Shown here: positions 7,541 to 16,966 of the stretch, piece by piece | Numbering within the stretch: the stretch's first letter is position 1 | Layout of the letters: the number at the start of each line of letters is the position of its first letter | Origin: Clostridium sp. | GTDB lineage: Bacteria; Bacillota; Clostridia; Oscillospirales; Acutalibacteraceae | Direction: 5' to 3' | DNA: 56,396 nt | Assembly: GCA_031272895.1 (NCBI GenBank) | Contig: JAISSW010000015.1 | Span: forward strand, 1-56,396 | Notes under the pieces: model-generated | Told to the model about the DNA's origin: nothing | The model's database searches: none | What the model saw: only the letters and a program-made list of their open reading frames with translations | Translations under genes and position numbers: made by a program

Positions 7541-9036
7541 TGGAGTCGTTTGGTGTTTTAATAGCGGGCGGCGGGATAGCGGGGCTTTATGCGGCGCTGC
7601 AATTCCCAAAGGCTGTCAGCGTGCTGCTGCTCACAAAGGGAGAGGCGGGTGTTTCCGGCTCTGCCTTGGCGCAGGGCGGAATAGCCGCCGTTTTGGAGCA
7701 CGACGAGGATAGCTATGAGCTGCACTTTGCGGACACTATGAGGGCAGGCGGATACAAAAACAACCCCGCCGCCGTTGAGCAGCTGATAAGAGAGGGGCCC
7801 GACGCCGTGCGCGACATTATTCGCCTTGGCGTTGACTTTGATGCCGGCGAGGACGGTACACTTCAAAAAACGCTTGAGGGCGGTCACTCACGCAGAAGGA
7901 TTATGCACCGCCGCGACCAAACCGGCGCCGAGATAATCCGTGCCCTGTGGGAACGAGTGCGCGAAAAAACAAACATAACCGTGCTGGAATACACAGCCCT
8001 TTGTTCCCTCTCTCCCCTGCCGGACGGCTTTTGCGGGCAGCTTAGCCCCACCCAAGGCGGCGGCAGCCAAAGCGTTTGCGCAGGCTTTGTTATCCTTGCA
8101 ACGGGCGGCATTGGTCAGGCTTACCGCTACACAACAAACCCGGCAATCTCCACGGGCGACGGCATACGCCTTGCGGCGGAGCTTGGCGCCAAAATCAAGA
8201 ACCTTCACTATGTGCAGTTCCACCCGACGGCAATGCCTGGCAGGCGTGCCGCTGAGGGGGGCGGGCGTGAGGATTCATGTTTTTTGGTCAGTGAGGCTGT
8301 GCGCGGCGAAGGCGCGGTGCTGCTAAACCGCGACGGTGAGCGCTTTATGCGGCGCTACGACGAGCGCTTGGAGCTTGCCCCGCGCGATGTTGTTTCCCGC
8401 TCGATAATCAGCGAAAGCCGCAGACTTGGCGGCGACGACAGGTTTTATTTGGATATAACAGCCCGCGGCAGCGCTTGGCTGAGCGTGCGCTTCCCCGCAA
8501 TATTTGCGGAATGTGAGCGCCGAGGCTTGGATATGGGGCGTGACCGCATACCTGTTTTTCCCTGTCAGCACTACCTTATGGGCGGAATTGACGTTGACTT
8601 GGACGGAAAAACCACGGTTCCGCGGCTTTACGCCGCCGGGGAATGCGCACACACGGGTCTGCACGGCGCAAACCGCTTAGCTAGCAATTCCCTGCCGGAG
8701 GCGCTGGTTTGGGGCAAGCACGCCGCGCAGAACATAATGCGCTGTATACGCTCCGATTACGCCATGCCCGGCGGGGAGCGTGAGGGCGAAGCTGCTGAGG
8801 CGGCTTCCTCCGGCGGCGGCTTTGGCGGACTTGTGGACGAGCTGCGCGGAATTTTACAGAAAAGCTGCTTTGTTTTTGCGGATAAGCCTTCAATACCGGC
8901 GGCGCTGGAGCGGGTAGAGGAAATCCGCGAGGAAATGGATAAAAAGGGCGACCCTCTCAACCCGCTTGACTGTCAGGCTCGCTCTATTGCCTTTGCGGCA
9001 AAGCTTATATTGGAGGGAAACAGGGATGAACACTAA
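7540..9036 (+). CDS. nadB: L-aspartate oxidase
   Basis: Flavoprotein that oxidises L-aspartate to iminoaspartate, the first step of de novo NAD synthesis. The N-terminal FAD motif is GVLIAGGGIAGLYAAL. The substrate-binding stretch GGHSRRRIMHRRDQTG, HYVQFHPTA and HYLMGGIDVDLDG, with CAHTGLHGANRLASNSL, are all family landmarks. It has 498 residues, close to the usual length, with a short C-terminal helical domain. The ATG shares one base with the tldE stop (TGATG), and no separate ribosome-binding site is evident, so translation is probably coupled. nadC follows, but nadA (quinolinate synthase) is not beside it. Confidence 0.95.
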   Translation: MESFGVLIAGGGIAGLYAALQFPKAVSVLLLTKGEAGVSGSALAQGGIAAVLEHDEDSYELHFADTMRAGGYKNNPAAVEQLIREGPDAVRDIIRLGVDFDAGEDGTLQKTLEGGHSRRRIMHRRDQTGAEIIRALWERVREKTNITVLEYTALCSLSPLPDGFCGQLSPTQGGGSQSVCAGFVILATGGIGQAYRYTTNPAISTGDGIRLAAELGAKIKNLHYVQFHPTAMPGRRAAEGGGREDSCFLVSEAVRGEGAVLLNRDGERFMRRYDERLELAPRDVVSRSIISESRRLGGDDRFYLDITARGSAWLSVRFPAIFAECERRGLDMGRDRIPVFPCQHYLMGGIDVDLDGKTTVPRLYAAGECAHTGLHGANRLASNSLPEALVWGKHAAQNIMRCIRSDYAMPGGEREGEAAEAASSGGGFGGLVDELRGILQKSCFVFADKPSIPAALERVEEIREEMDKKGDPLNPLDCQARSIAFAAKLILEGNRDEH

Positions 9037-9862
9037 GCTTTATGACGAGCTTTTACTTGCGGCGCTGCGGGAGGATATGCCCTTTGGCGATATTTCCTCC
9101 GAGGCGGTGTTTGACGAAAAGCACAAAAGCGCCGCCCGCCTGTTGGCGAAGGAGGACGGGGTGCTTTGCGGCATTGGACTTTTTCGGCGGATATTTGAGC
9201 TTTTGGGCGTACCTGATGAAAACTGGGAACTTTTTTTTGAGGACGGCGACAAAATCAAAAAAGGAGATGTGCTTTGCGCCTTTTCCGGGCAAACACGCGC
9301 ACTGCTTGCCGGTGAGCGCACAGGGCTGAACATTTTGCAGCACCTGAGCGGCATTGCAAGCCAAACCGCGGCAATTGTTAAGGCAGTCAAGCGCTACAAT
9401 GTTTTTATTACGGAAACCCGCAAAACCCTGCCCGGAATTAGGGCGCTGCAAAAATACGCCGTGCGGGTAGGCGGCGGCCGGAATCACCGCTTTTCGCTGT
9501 CCGATGCGGTAATGCTTAAGGATAACCACATTGACGCGGCCGGCGGCATTGCTTCCGCCGTGGAGAGTGTTCGAAAGGCTGTCGGTCACACGGTTAAGGT
9601 AGAGCTGGAAACCCGCAGCCTTGACGAGGTCAGCGCTGCGCTGGAGGCGGGCGCGGACATAATTATGCTGGACAATATGACACCAAAGGAAATACGCGCG
9701 GCAGTCGCTTTGATTGACGGAAAAGCAATAACGGAGGCAAGCGGCGGCATAACGGCGGATAATGTAAAGGAATACGCAAAAACCGGGGTTAATGTTATCT
9801 CCTTAGGGGCGCTGACGCATTCGGTCAAAGCGCTGGATATCTCAATGCTGTTTAATGCTTGA
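9026..9862 (+). CDS. nadC: Nicotinate-nucleotide diphosphorylase (carboxylating)
   Basis: Converts quinolinate and PRPP to nicotinate mononucleotide, the third step of de novo NAD synthesis. Landmarks are ERTGLNILQHLSGIAS, TRKTLPGIR, the basic pocket VGGGRNHRFSLSD, and MLKDNH. ATG 9026 follows GGAGGG (9012-9017) and overlaps the last codons of nadB by 11 bases; the longer frame from 8966 is rejected because family members start at this point. Length 278 residues is normal. The promoter of the next gene overlaps its stop codon. Confidence 0.95.
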   Translation: MNTKLYDELLLAALREDMPFGDISSEAVFDEKHKSAARLLAKEDGVLCGIGLFRRIFELLGVPDENWELFFEDGDKIKKGDVLCAFSGQTRALLAGERTGLNILQHLSGIASQTAAIVKAVKRYNVFITETRKTLPGIRALQKYAVRVGGGRNHRFSLSDAVMLKDNHIDAAGGIASAVESVRKAVGHTVKVELETRSLDEVSAALEAGADIIMLDNMTPKEIRAAVALIDGKAITEASGGITADNVKEYAKTGVNVISLGALTHSVKALDISMLFNA

Positions 9863-9887
9863 AATATGCCGCGTATTCTGCTAAAAT
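9859..9887 (+). promoter_or_regulatory. Promoter of the YfhO-type gene
   Basis: TTGAAA (9859-9864), 17-bp spacer, TAAAAT (9882-9887). The -35 box overlaps the nadC stop codon. The predicted leader is only about 20 bases to ATG 9915. Confidence 0.7.
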
Positions 9888-9914
9888 AGTCTGCGGTGGG
9901 ACACAGAGAGAAAA

Positions 9915-12848
9915 ATGCAAAGAAAGCGGGTAACAAACATGGCGAACACATATCTTTCCAAGCGCAGCGGCACGGGCAAGCGCATTCTTCAAAGCTTTAC
10001 GGAGAACGCCTGGTGCTGGCTCGCCTTTTTTGGCGCCGCGGCGCTTATGGTGGTGCTTTACTGGTGTTATGAGGTCATTCCCTTTGGGGACGGCGGCTAC
10101 AGCGTGCTGCGCATGGACCTATACCATCAATATGGTCCCCTGCTCGCGGAGCTGTATGACCGCATTGTGGGTGTTAAAAGCTTTTTTTATTCCTGGACCT
10201 CCGGAATGGGCGGCGGCTTTTTGGGCAACTTCTTCAATTATGTTTGCAGCCCGCTGAACCTTGTCACTCTGCTGCTTGGGCGTGATAGGATTGTTGAAAG
10301 CATTTCCTTGGTCATTTTGCTCAACGCGGCCTGCTCGGCGGCGGCGTTCACCTACTACCTTAAACGCTCAAAGGACGCGCACGGTCCGGCCAGCGCTGCT
10401 TTCGGCATTCTTTACGCTTTCTGCGGCTGGTTCATCGCCTATTACTGGAACATCATGTGGTTAGACGCCATGAGCCTGCTGCCCCTTGTCGCCCTGGGCG
10501 TAGAACAAATAATAAGGGAGCGCAAGAGCGGCTGGCTGCTGTTCTCGCTTTCCATGACTTTCCTGACAAGCTATTACATGGGCTACATGGTCTCGCTCTT
10601 TGCGGTGGTTTACTTCCTGTGCTATTACTTTGCCGGCAACCGACTGACGGACACGATAAACCCGGAACTGCCGCGCTACCCCACCTCAGTCGGTGTCAGC
10701 TACACCAAGCCTGAGGATAAAATACTGCAAAACCGCTTTTTACGCACCGGAATACGCTTTGCGCTCACCGGGCTTGCCTCCGCAGGCTTGGTCGCCTTTG
10801 CGTTGCTGCCCGTCTATTACACCCTGCAAAGCAGCTCGGCTACCGGGGACGCTTCCCCGGCGACAACGGAGTATTATAACAATATTTTTGATTTCCTTGC
10901 CAACCATCTTGCAAGTCTTGAGCCGACTATACGCTCCAGCCCCGCCAACCCTCTGCCGAACGTCTATTCAGGCATGGCGGCGCTGCTGCTTGTCCCCCTG
11001 TTCCTGTTCTCCAAAAAAATAACCGGGCGCGACAAGCTGATGAATGTGCTGCTGCTCGTGTTCCTTTTTATGGGTACAAACGTCAACAAGCTCAACTTCC
11101 TGTGGCACGGGTTCCATTTCCCTAATGATTTGCCCTACCGCTTTTCTTTCATCTACTCCTTTGTGCTGCTTGTAATCGCTTTCCGTGCTTTCCGCAACAT
11201 CAGGGAATTCAGCAAGGCGCAAATTTGCGGCGTTGGCGTTGGGGTTGTGCTGTGGATAGTTCTTGTGCAGCAGCTTGGCAGCAAAAACCTGACGGACGAC
11301 ACCATTTGGATTAGCCTTGCCTTTGCGTTCATTTACACGGTTTGCTTTGGGCTTATGCAAAACAAGGGCGGCGTTGCCCCAAGGACGCGCAAGCGTGTGC
11401 TTTCGGCGCTGCTGATTTGCATTGTTTGCGCTGAAGTTGCCGTTGCAAGCATTGACCACTTTGAAATTTCTCAAAAGAAAGAATGGTTTGCCGGCGACCG
11501 TGATGCCTTTGTTGCGCTTAAGGAGCAGCTTGACGAGCGCGAGGGCAACAACGATTACCGCATGGAGCTTTCCTACAACAGAGCGAGGATGGACCCCTGC
11601 TGGTTTGGCTACAACGGCATTTCTACCTTTTCCTCCATGGCTTACGAAAAAACGGCTAACCTAGAAAAGCGGTTGGGTCTGCACTCCAACCTAATCAACA
11701 GCTACACCTATTACCCGCAAACGCCTGTTTATAACGCCATGCACGCCCTGCGCTACTTGGTCGTCAATAACGCCGGCATAGGGCGCCCGGTGCCTAACGA
11801 GGAGTATTTCCAGGTTGTGGCTGATTCGGATAAATTCCACGCTTATGAGAACCTTTACGACCTGCCGATTGCATTCGGTACGGACATTGCCTTGGAGGAC
11901 TGGCAGCCCATGGAGGACTACAACCCGTTCTCCGTGCAAAGTGAGTGGTTCAGGCTGGCAACCGGCAAGGACGGCGTGTTTGAGGAGCTTGAGCTGGACG
12001 ACATGAGCTTCAGCAACATTGAGGATATCCCCTTTGAGGCGGACAGCACCAGCTTTTCCTACTACAAGCAGACCGCGGATTATTCCGGCACAATCACCCT
12101 ATATTTCACCCCGAAGAAGGAGCAAAACCTTTATATTTACGCCAAATCCTCCGAGCTTGACAGCATGACCGTGACCGGCGGCGACATTTCGCTTGATTAC
12201 AGGTTTGACGAGGAGTACGTCCTTGACCTTGGCGTGTGCAAGGCGGGCGAACAAATCCGCGTGGAGCTGACCGTGCCGGATGGCGCCGACAAGCAGAGCG
12301 GCGGCTTTACGCTGCGTTGCTGCGCGCTGAACGACGACATCTTCAAGGCAGGCTACGAGATACTCAATAAGGCGGCGCTGAATATAACCGAGTTTAACGA
12401 CACAGAGCTTAGCGGCACAATAACAATGGGCAGCAACGGACTGCTGTTCACCTCTATCCCCTACGACAAGGGCTGGCACATAACCGTTGACGGCGAGGCC
12501 GTTGAGCCGCAATCCCTCAGCGGGGCGCTGCTTGTGGTTCCGCTCAGCAAGGGAGAGCACACCATAACAATGCGCTACCTCCCGCAGGGACTGCTTGCAG
12601 GCATACTCATCACCCTGCTGACGGCTGCAAGCCTGCTGGCGGCGTTGTTTATCCAGCGCTCACTTAAGCGCCGCGCCGAAAAGCGCAGCCGACTTGCTGC
12701 GCCGACGCTTGCCCTGCCCATGCCCACGCCAAAAGCTTACCTTGACGAAATGCTATTAGACGGCGGTGCTGCTTTGCCTCCGCTGCAGGACGTGTTCACT
12801 CCGCCTGAATTAGACGAACTGAATATTGACGGGGCAAGCGGCGAATAG
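9915..12848 (+). CDS. YfhO-family multi-pass membrane protein
   Basis: A 977-residue integral membrane protein. After a short basic N-terminus come about a dozen hydrophobic segments (roughly residues 30-520), then a large extracytoplasmic beta-rich domain, a last membrane helix near residue 890-915, and a charged cytoplasmic tail. The early motif GGYSVLRMDLYHQYGPLL, then SGMGGGFLGN, is the signature of the YfhO family, GT-C-like proteins linked in Bacilli to lipid-carrier-dependent glycosylation of lipoteichoic acid. Length and layout fit the family. ATG 9915 has GAGAG close before it; ATG 9939 (MANTYLSK) is an alternative. The glycosyl-transfer role is family knowledge; the substrate is unknown. 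Confidence 0.85.
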   Translation: MQRKRVTNMANTYLSKRSGTGKRILQSFTENAWCWLAFFGAAALMVVLYWCYEVIPFGDGGYSVLRMDLYHQYGPLLAELYDRIVGVKSFFYSWTSGMGGGFLGNFFNYVCSPLNLVTLLLGRDRIVESISLVILLNAACSAAAFTYYLKRSKDAHGPASAAFGILYAFCGWFIAYYWNIMWLDAMSLLPLVALGVEQIIRERKSGWLLFSLSMTFLTSYYMGYMVSLFAVVYFLCYYFAGNRLTDTINPELPRYPTSVGVSYTKPEDKILQNRFLRTGIRFALTGLASAGLVAFALLPVYYTLQSSSATGDASPATTEYYNNIFDFLANHLASLEPTIRSSPANPLPNVYSGMAALLLVPLFLFSKKITGRDKLMNVLLLVFLFMGTNVNKLNFLWHGFHFPNDLPYRFSFIYSFVLLVIAFRAFRNIREFSKAQICGVGVGVVLWIVLVQQLGSKNLTDDTIWISLAFAFIYTVCFGLMQNKGGVAPRTRKRVLSALLICIVCAEVAVASIDHFEISQKKEWFAGDRDAFVALKEQLDEREGNNDYRMELSYNRARMDPCWFGYNGISTFSSMAYEKTANLEKRLGLHSNLINSYTYYPQTPVYNAMHALRYLVVNNAGIGRPVPNEEYFQVVADSDKFHAYENLYDLPIAFGTDIALEDWQPMEDYNPFSVQSEWFRLATGKDGVFEELELDDMSFSNIEDIPFEADSTSFSYYKQTADYSGTITLYFTPKKEQNLYIYAKSSELDSMTVTGGDISLDYRFDEEYVLDLGVCKAGEQIRVELTVPDGADKQSGGFTLRCCALNDDIFKAGYEILNKAALNITEFNDTELSGTITMGSNGLLFTSIPYDKGWHITVDGEAVEPQSLSGALLVVPLSKGEHTITMRYLPQGLLAGILITLLTAASLLAALFIQRSLKRRAEKRSRLAAPTLALPMPTPKAYLDEMLLDGGAALPPLQDVFTPPELDELNIDGASGE

Positions 12849-12862
12849 CCCTCTGCTACTGT

Positions 12863-12900
12863 TTAACAAAAAGCCGGCATATTCATGCCGGCTTTGTTAA
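12863..12900. terminator. Bidirectional terminator between convergent genes
   Basis: A long near-perfect inverted repeat, TTAACAAA..AAGCCGGCAT / ATGCCGGCTTTGTTAA, with loop ATTC and a 2-base bulge. A- and T-rich flanks on both sides let it serve both the plus-strand YfhO gene and the minus-strand regulator. Confidence 0.85.
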
Positions 12901-12915
12901 CGCTCATCAAGACCT

Positions 12916-13620
12916 TTACGGCTCCCATTTGTAGCCATAGCCCCAAACCGTAGTAATATAGCGCGGCTTGGAGGCATCGTCCTCCAGCTTCATGCGCAGG
13001 CGGCGAATATTAACGTCCACTATTTTTTCTTCGCCAACATAATTCTTGCCCCATACATATTCCAAAATCTCCGTACGGCTTAAAACGGCCCCCTGGTTGG
13101 ATAGGAAGAACTCAATCAGCTGGAATTCCACCTGAGTCAGCTCAATGTTTTTGCCGTCCTTTGTGAGCGTATGGCTGCGCAGGTTAAGCACAAAGCTTTC
13201 GCCGGATTTGATGATATGCGACGCGCTCAGCCGCTCAGCCTCCGCGTTAAGCGCCACGCGGCGGTAGATTGCGTCCACGCGGGCGTTAAGCTCCGAGGGT
13301 GAAAACGGCTTTGTTATGTAGTCGTCCGCGCCGTTCATCAGCCCGTTAAGCTTGTCCATCTCCTGCGTTTTTGCTGTCAGCATGATTATACCCAGCTTGG
13401 GGCTTTTTGCCCTCAGCCGCTTGCAAACCTCAATGCCGTCAATTTCCGGCACCATGATATCCAGCACCGCAATATCAAGCTCGCCCTTAAGACGCTCATA
13501 GGCCTCAAGCGCCTGCTTGCCGTCCGCCGCCTGAATAACCTCGTAGCCTCCGCGCTCAAGGTTAATCACAATAAACTCGCGGATAGCCGCCTCGTCCTCC
13601 ATTACCAATACACGTTTCAA
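12916..13620 (-). CDS. OmpR/PhoB-family response regulator, no kinase beside it
   Basis: DNA-binding response regulator of 234 residues. The receiver domain (1-120) has the acidic pair MEDE, phospho-acceptor Asp54 (AVLDIMVPE), MLTA and YITKPF. The winged-helix effector domain (about 135-234) ends IRRLRMKLEDD then ITTVWGYGYKWEP. The start is TTG at 13620, 8 bases after GGGAGGG. It is the last gene of a minus-strand unit, 27 bases after the lipoprotein gene. OmpR-type regulators are usually paired with a membrane histidine kinase; none is encoded in this cluster, so the kinase is elsewhere or input comes by another route. Its targets may include the surface-protein genes upstream (inference). 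Confidence 0.93.
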   Translation of the reverse strand: MKRVLVMEDEAAIREFIVINLERGGYEVIQAADGKQALEAYERLKGELDIAVLDIMVPEIDGIEVCKRLRAKSPKLGIIMLTAKTQEMDKLNGLMNGADDYITKPFSPSELNARVDAIYRRVALNAEAERLSASHIIKSGESFVLNLRSHTLTKDGKNIELTQVEFQLIEFFLSNQGAVLSRTEILEYVWGKNYVGEEKIVDVNIRRLRMKLEDDASKPRYITTVWGYGYKWEP

Positions 13621-13647
13621 AACAATATCCCTCCCAAAAAGCTTTTC

Positions 13648-14958
13648 TTACACCAACCAAATCAGGTTCTTTTCAAGCATTTCCTCGGAAATTCCGCTTA
13701 ATCCGCCCTCCGTGCTTACGCTAAGTGTAATACTTTTGCCTCCATTTGTCAAGTTTTTCCCCTCAAGCCCGTCCGTGCTCGGGTTGATTTCAAACTGCCG
13801 CTGCCCGTCAATCAGTGCCAAAAGCCCGTTGCCGGAATCACTGTTCATAAAGGTGCAGAAGCTCAGCGGCTCTGTGTCCGTGCGAAGTATAACCCCCAGC
13901 GAACGGCTTACAACAGACATGATTACCTCCTCCGCCCCGTCGGCCGTCCAGCGCTGCCAGGATATTGCCGGCAAATGCTCGGCGGTCAGCTGCGGGTTGT
14001 CAAGCTCGTCCATGTCCACAGACACCGGAATTTCAAGGCTGCCGTCGCCGTCCACGTCCTGCGCAAGGAAGCCCGCCGGACGCAGGGTTGCTATGTTCAC
14101 CAAATTTTGCGGGTCCACCGTAAGGTCCAACAGGGCTTTTTGCCCGGCGTTATATTCCAAAAGCTCTGTTATCATTGCGTCCGCGCCCTTGTATGCGTTA
14201 ACATATAGCCTATCTCCCGCGGTGCTTTTTTCAATCTGCACCTTGCCGTAGCCGCTAACACCGCCGTCCATGGAAACACGCGCCAATTGCGTAAGGCTTG
14301 CCCTGTCCTCCGCCAGCTCCAGCACATTGCCCCAAGCCCTTGCAATGCCGTCCACGCTGTCACGCCGAACGTAGAACAGCTCCTGGCTCTTGTCGGCGTC
14401 TATATCCGCAAGGCAAAAGGACTCGCCGACAACGCTTCCCGCCTGCGAAAGCACCGGAGGCGTTCCCTCTCTCTCCAGCAGTCCGCTGTAATCCCAAACG
14501 CCAAGGGTGTAATCGCCCGCCACATTCCCCCAGCAAATCAGCAACTGGCAGGAGCCATAGCCCGGCATATCGGTGGATTTTGCCCACGCGTATGTGTTGC
14601 CCGCACCCTCCTCGTCAAGCAGCAGCCGCCAGTCCTCCCCCACAAGGTAATACAAAGCAAACCTCAGCTTTGCGTTTTCCGCGTCGCCAAGGGAGTAGAC
14701 AATCAGCGCGGAGTCAACCTCACCGTCCAAGTCGGCGTCAAAATCAAAAACAGCGCCCTGACTACTGTCCTCCAACGGCACCAAAACCAGCGCCGAGGAA
14801 TCCACACTGTTTTTGAATGCCTGCAGCAGCTCGCTGTACTTACCGAAGGGAGTCGGCGGACTCATAAGGCTCTCAACGGATTTAAGCTGGAAACCCGAAC
14901 AGCCGCCCAGCAACAACAGGGCGGCCGCAATTATTATTATCTTCCTCAGCTTTCGCAT
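13648..14958 (-). CDS. Lipoprotein with repeat-like beta domain
   Basis: The signal peptide MRKLRKIIIIAAALLLLGGC ends in a lipobox (LLGGC), so the mature protein is lipid-anchored outside the membrane. The ATG at 14958 lies behind GGGAGGGG. The 436-residue product contains calcium-loop-like Asp-rich motifs spaced along it (FDFDADLDGEVDS, LADIDADKSQE, AQDVDGDGSLEI), which recall FG-GAP/VCBS-type beta-propeller repeats. I do not recognise a named family. It lies 24 bases downstream of a multi-Ig surface protein gene and 27 bases upstream of a response regulator, so the three are likely co-transcribed. A cell-surface sensing or anchoring role is inference from context only. Confidence 0.75.
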   Translation of the reverse strand: MRKLRKIIIIAAALLLLGGCSGFQLKSVESLMSPPTPFGKYSELLQAFKNSVDSSALVLVPLEDSSQGAVFDFDADLDGEVDSALIVYSLGDAENAKLRFALYYLVGEDWRLLLDEEGAGNTYAWAKSTDMPGYGSCQLLICWGNVAGDYTLGVWDYSGLLEREGTPPVLSQAGSVVGESFCLADIDADKSQELFYVRRDSVDGIARAWGNVLELAEDRASLTQLARVSMDGGVSGYGKVQIEKSTAGDRLYVNAYKGADAMITELLEYNAGQKALLDLTVDPQNLVNIATLRPAGFLAQDVDGDGSLEIPVSVDMDELDNPQLTAEHLPAISWQRWTADGAEEVIMSVVSRSLGVILRTDTEPLSFCTFMNSDSGNGLLALIDGQRQFEINPSTDGLEGKNLTNGGKSITLSVSTEGGLSGISEEMLEKNLIWLV

Positions 14959-14982
14959 AATCCCCTCCCAAAGCAAACTGCC

Positions 14983-16899
14983 TTAGCGCACAAAGCTGCT
15001 GAATTGTGAGGTCATTCCAAGGGTCATGTTTACCGTCATGGGGTCAATGTAGCCCTTAACGCAAATATCGTATTTATACTGCAAGGCAACCAGCTTGCCG
15101 GAGGAATTGACCGTGGCTACCACGCTCACGTTCTTGCTTTGGGCGCTGAGCGATGAAATGGTAACATCACCGCTAAGCTCCTGCATCTGCTTTTTCAGCT
15201 CCGCTGAATCCCAGTTTTCGCCCGTGAGCCTGTAAAGCGCGGAGGACTTGCCTAAGGTGCTTTCCGACTTTAGTGTCAGGGTATACTTGGTGTTCGTGCC
15301 GGATTTTGCAATTGTCGCGGCGGTAACGTCCGTGACCTTAAGGCTTGTAGCTCCCAAATACGCGGAGCTTGCGCCCTTTTTGACCGTGCTCGTTGAGGTA
15401 TCTGTCTGCTCAGGCATGGAGCTTGTTATATCCTTTTTTACGCCAAGCAGCGAAACCGTCATGGTTACGGCCACATTTTGCTTGCCCGTTTGTGTGTAGG
15501 TATAGCCCGGCTTTTCGCTCGTAACCGCCTTTGTGACGGCATTGAGCTTGCTTACGCTGTCGATAATCGCCTGCGTGGTAACAGTAACCGGTACGGAAGC
15601 CTCTATGCCGTTGTATGTCTTAACCTTTATTGTGCAACTTCCAACCGCAACCCCGGTAATAACCCCGCTTGAGCTGACTGTGGCTATTTTTGTGTTGCTG
15701 CTGCTGTAGGTTCTTGTGGTGCGGGCGTCCGCCGGGGTGTAGGTTAAGCCGCTGGTGTAGGTTTTGCCAACCAGCACCTGCACGGCGCTTGCCTTGAACG
15801 CTACCTTCGTTGGCTTTGGCAGGACCTTATAATAAATGTAGCAGTACACCTTGTTCCACATTGTGACCTTGACGCTTGCCGTACCCGCTTTTTTTGCCGT
15901 AACCTTGCCGCTTGAGTCAACGGTAAGGACTGAGGTATTGCTGGAGGTATAGCTACGGGTGTTCAGCGCGTCCGACGGGGAAATTGTAAGCCCTATGGTG
16001 GTGGTTTGCCCAACGCCAATCAGCGCCGGGGAGCTTGCGGAGGTTACGGTTGTTCCCTTAACGCTCTTTGGCACGGGCTTAACCGTAACGATGATTGTTG
16101 CCATGTTCTTTTTTGCGGCGTTGGAATAAACATAAATCGTTGCCTTGCCGCTTTTAACGGCGGTTATCTTGCCGCCGGAATCCACCTTGGCGATTTTGGA
16201 ATCCGAGGAGGTGTATTTGACGGAGGTGTTGGCGTAATAAGGCGTAAAAGTCAGCTTTGGCTTAAATGTTTGCCCAACGCCAAGCGTAACGGCGGTTTTG
16301 TCCGCTGTAATTTTTGTTGGCTTGGGCTTCGCCTTAACGGTCAGCTTAAGCTTGTTGGAGGTCTTGTTGTTGTAGCTTGTTACGGTTATGTAGCAGGTAC
16401 CGACCTTTAGCGGGGTGATTTTGCCCGTGCTGTCTACCTTGGCGACCGCCGTGTTGCTGCTCTTCCATGTGCGCGTGGTCTGCGCATTGGAAGGCGTTGT
16501 GGTCACCGCCGGGGTGCTTGTTTGACCGACATAAAGGGAAAGCGCGGACGCTAACACAAGCTTAGTGGGCGCAGGCTTAACCGTAACCTTTACGCTGGCT
16601 GTCTTTCCGCCCGCGGTGGTGACGCTAATGGTAGCCGTACCCGCTTTTTTGCCGGTGATTTTTCCTGTGCTGTCTACCGTAGCGACTGAGGTGGAGGCGG
16701 ACTTCCATGTCTTTTTGGAGGTGGTTGAGCCCGCGGGTGTGAGTGTGACTTTCATGGTGTAGGCTTGCCCCACACCTATGGTTATGGCGGTTGCGTTAAG
16801 CTTAACGCCCGTGGCCTCCGCCGCGGCGACCGTGGCAGAAAGGGACACAAGCAAAATCACAATGGCGCAAAGCAGCGCGGCGATTCGTTTAAGTTTCAT
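14983..16899 (-). CDS. Secreted protein with five Big_2 (bacterial Ig-like) domains
   Basis: The 638-residue product has a clear Sec signal peptide (basic MKLKR, hydrophobic core, cleavage after VAAA near residue 27). Five Ig-like domains of the Big_2 type follow (about 30-440); each has TLGVGQ-like, TSSNTSVATVDSTGKIT-like and GTATISVT-like strands. The last ~190 residues are a separate Ser/Thr-rich domain (about 445-638) without a family I know. No LPXTG motif or membrane anchor was found, so it is probably released or held non-covalently. The start follows AGGAGG. Its first two Ig domains are nearly identical in DNA to those of the next protein upstream. Confidence 0.88.
   Translation of the reverse strand: MKLKRIAALLCAIVILLVSLSATVAAAEATGVKLNATAITIGVGQAYTMKVTLTPAGSTTSKKTWKSASTSVATVDSTGKITGKKAGTATISVTTAGGKTASVKVTVKPAPTKLVLASALSLYVGQTSTPAVTTTPSNAQTTRTWKSSNTAVAKVDSTGKITPLKVGTCYITVTSYNNKTSNKLKLTVKAKPKPTKITADKTAVTLGVGQTFKPKLTFTPYYANTSVKYTSSDSKIAKVDSGGKITAVKSGKATIYVYSNAAKKNMATIIVTVKPVPKSVKGTTVTSASSPALIGVGQTTTIGLTISPSDALNTRSYTSSNTSVLTVDSSGKVTAKKAGTASVKVTMWNKVYCYIYYKVLPKPTKVAFKASAVQVLVGKTYTSGLTYTPADARTTRTYSSSNTKIATVSSSGVITGVAVGSCTIKVKTYNGIEASVPVTVTTQAIIDSVSKLNAVTKAVTSEKPGYTYTQTGKQNVAVTMTVSLLGVKKDITSSMPEQTDTSTSTVKKGASSAYLGATSLKVTDVTAATIAKSGTNTKYTLTLKSESTLGKSSALYRLTGENWDSAELKKQMQELSGDVTISSLSAQSKNVSVVATVNSSGKLVALQYKYDICVKGYIDPMTVNMTLGMTSQFSSFVR
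16324..16750 (-). repeat. Near-identical Ig-domain DNA segment, copy 1
   Basis: This stretch, coding Ig domains 1-2 of the 638-residue protein, aligns without visible gaps at an offset of 2767 bases to 19091-19517 in the neighbouring gene. Long runs are identical at the DNA level, including third codon positions. Confidence 0.85.
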
Positions 16900-16923
16900 G
16901 GCAACCTCCTGTGGCTATAAATA

Positions 16924-16952
16924 CGGGAGGGAGGACTAATGCCGCCCTCCCG
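16924..16952 (-). terminator. Hairpin between the two Ig-protein genes
   Basis: An 8-bp GC-rich stem, CGGGAGGG / CCCTCCCG, lies 15 bases after the stop of the upstream (952-codon frame) gene. No long T-tract follows on the minus strand, so it may attenuate rather than end transcription, letting the downstream genes be read at a lower level. Confidence 0.5.
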
Positions 16953-16966
16953 CAGAAGTAATTATA

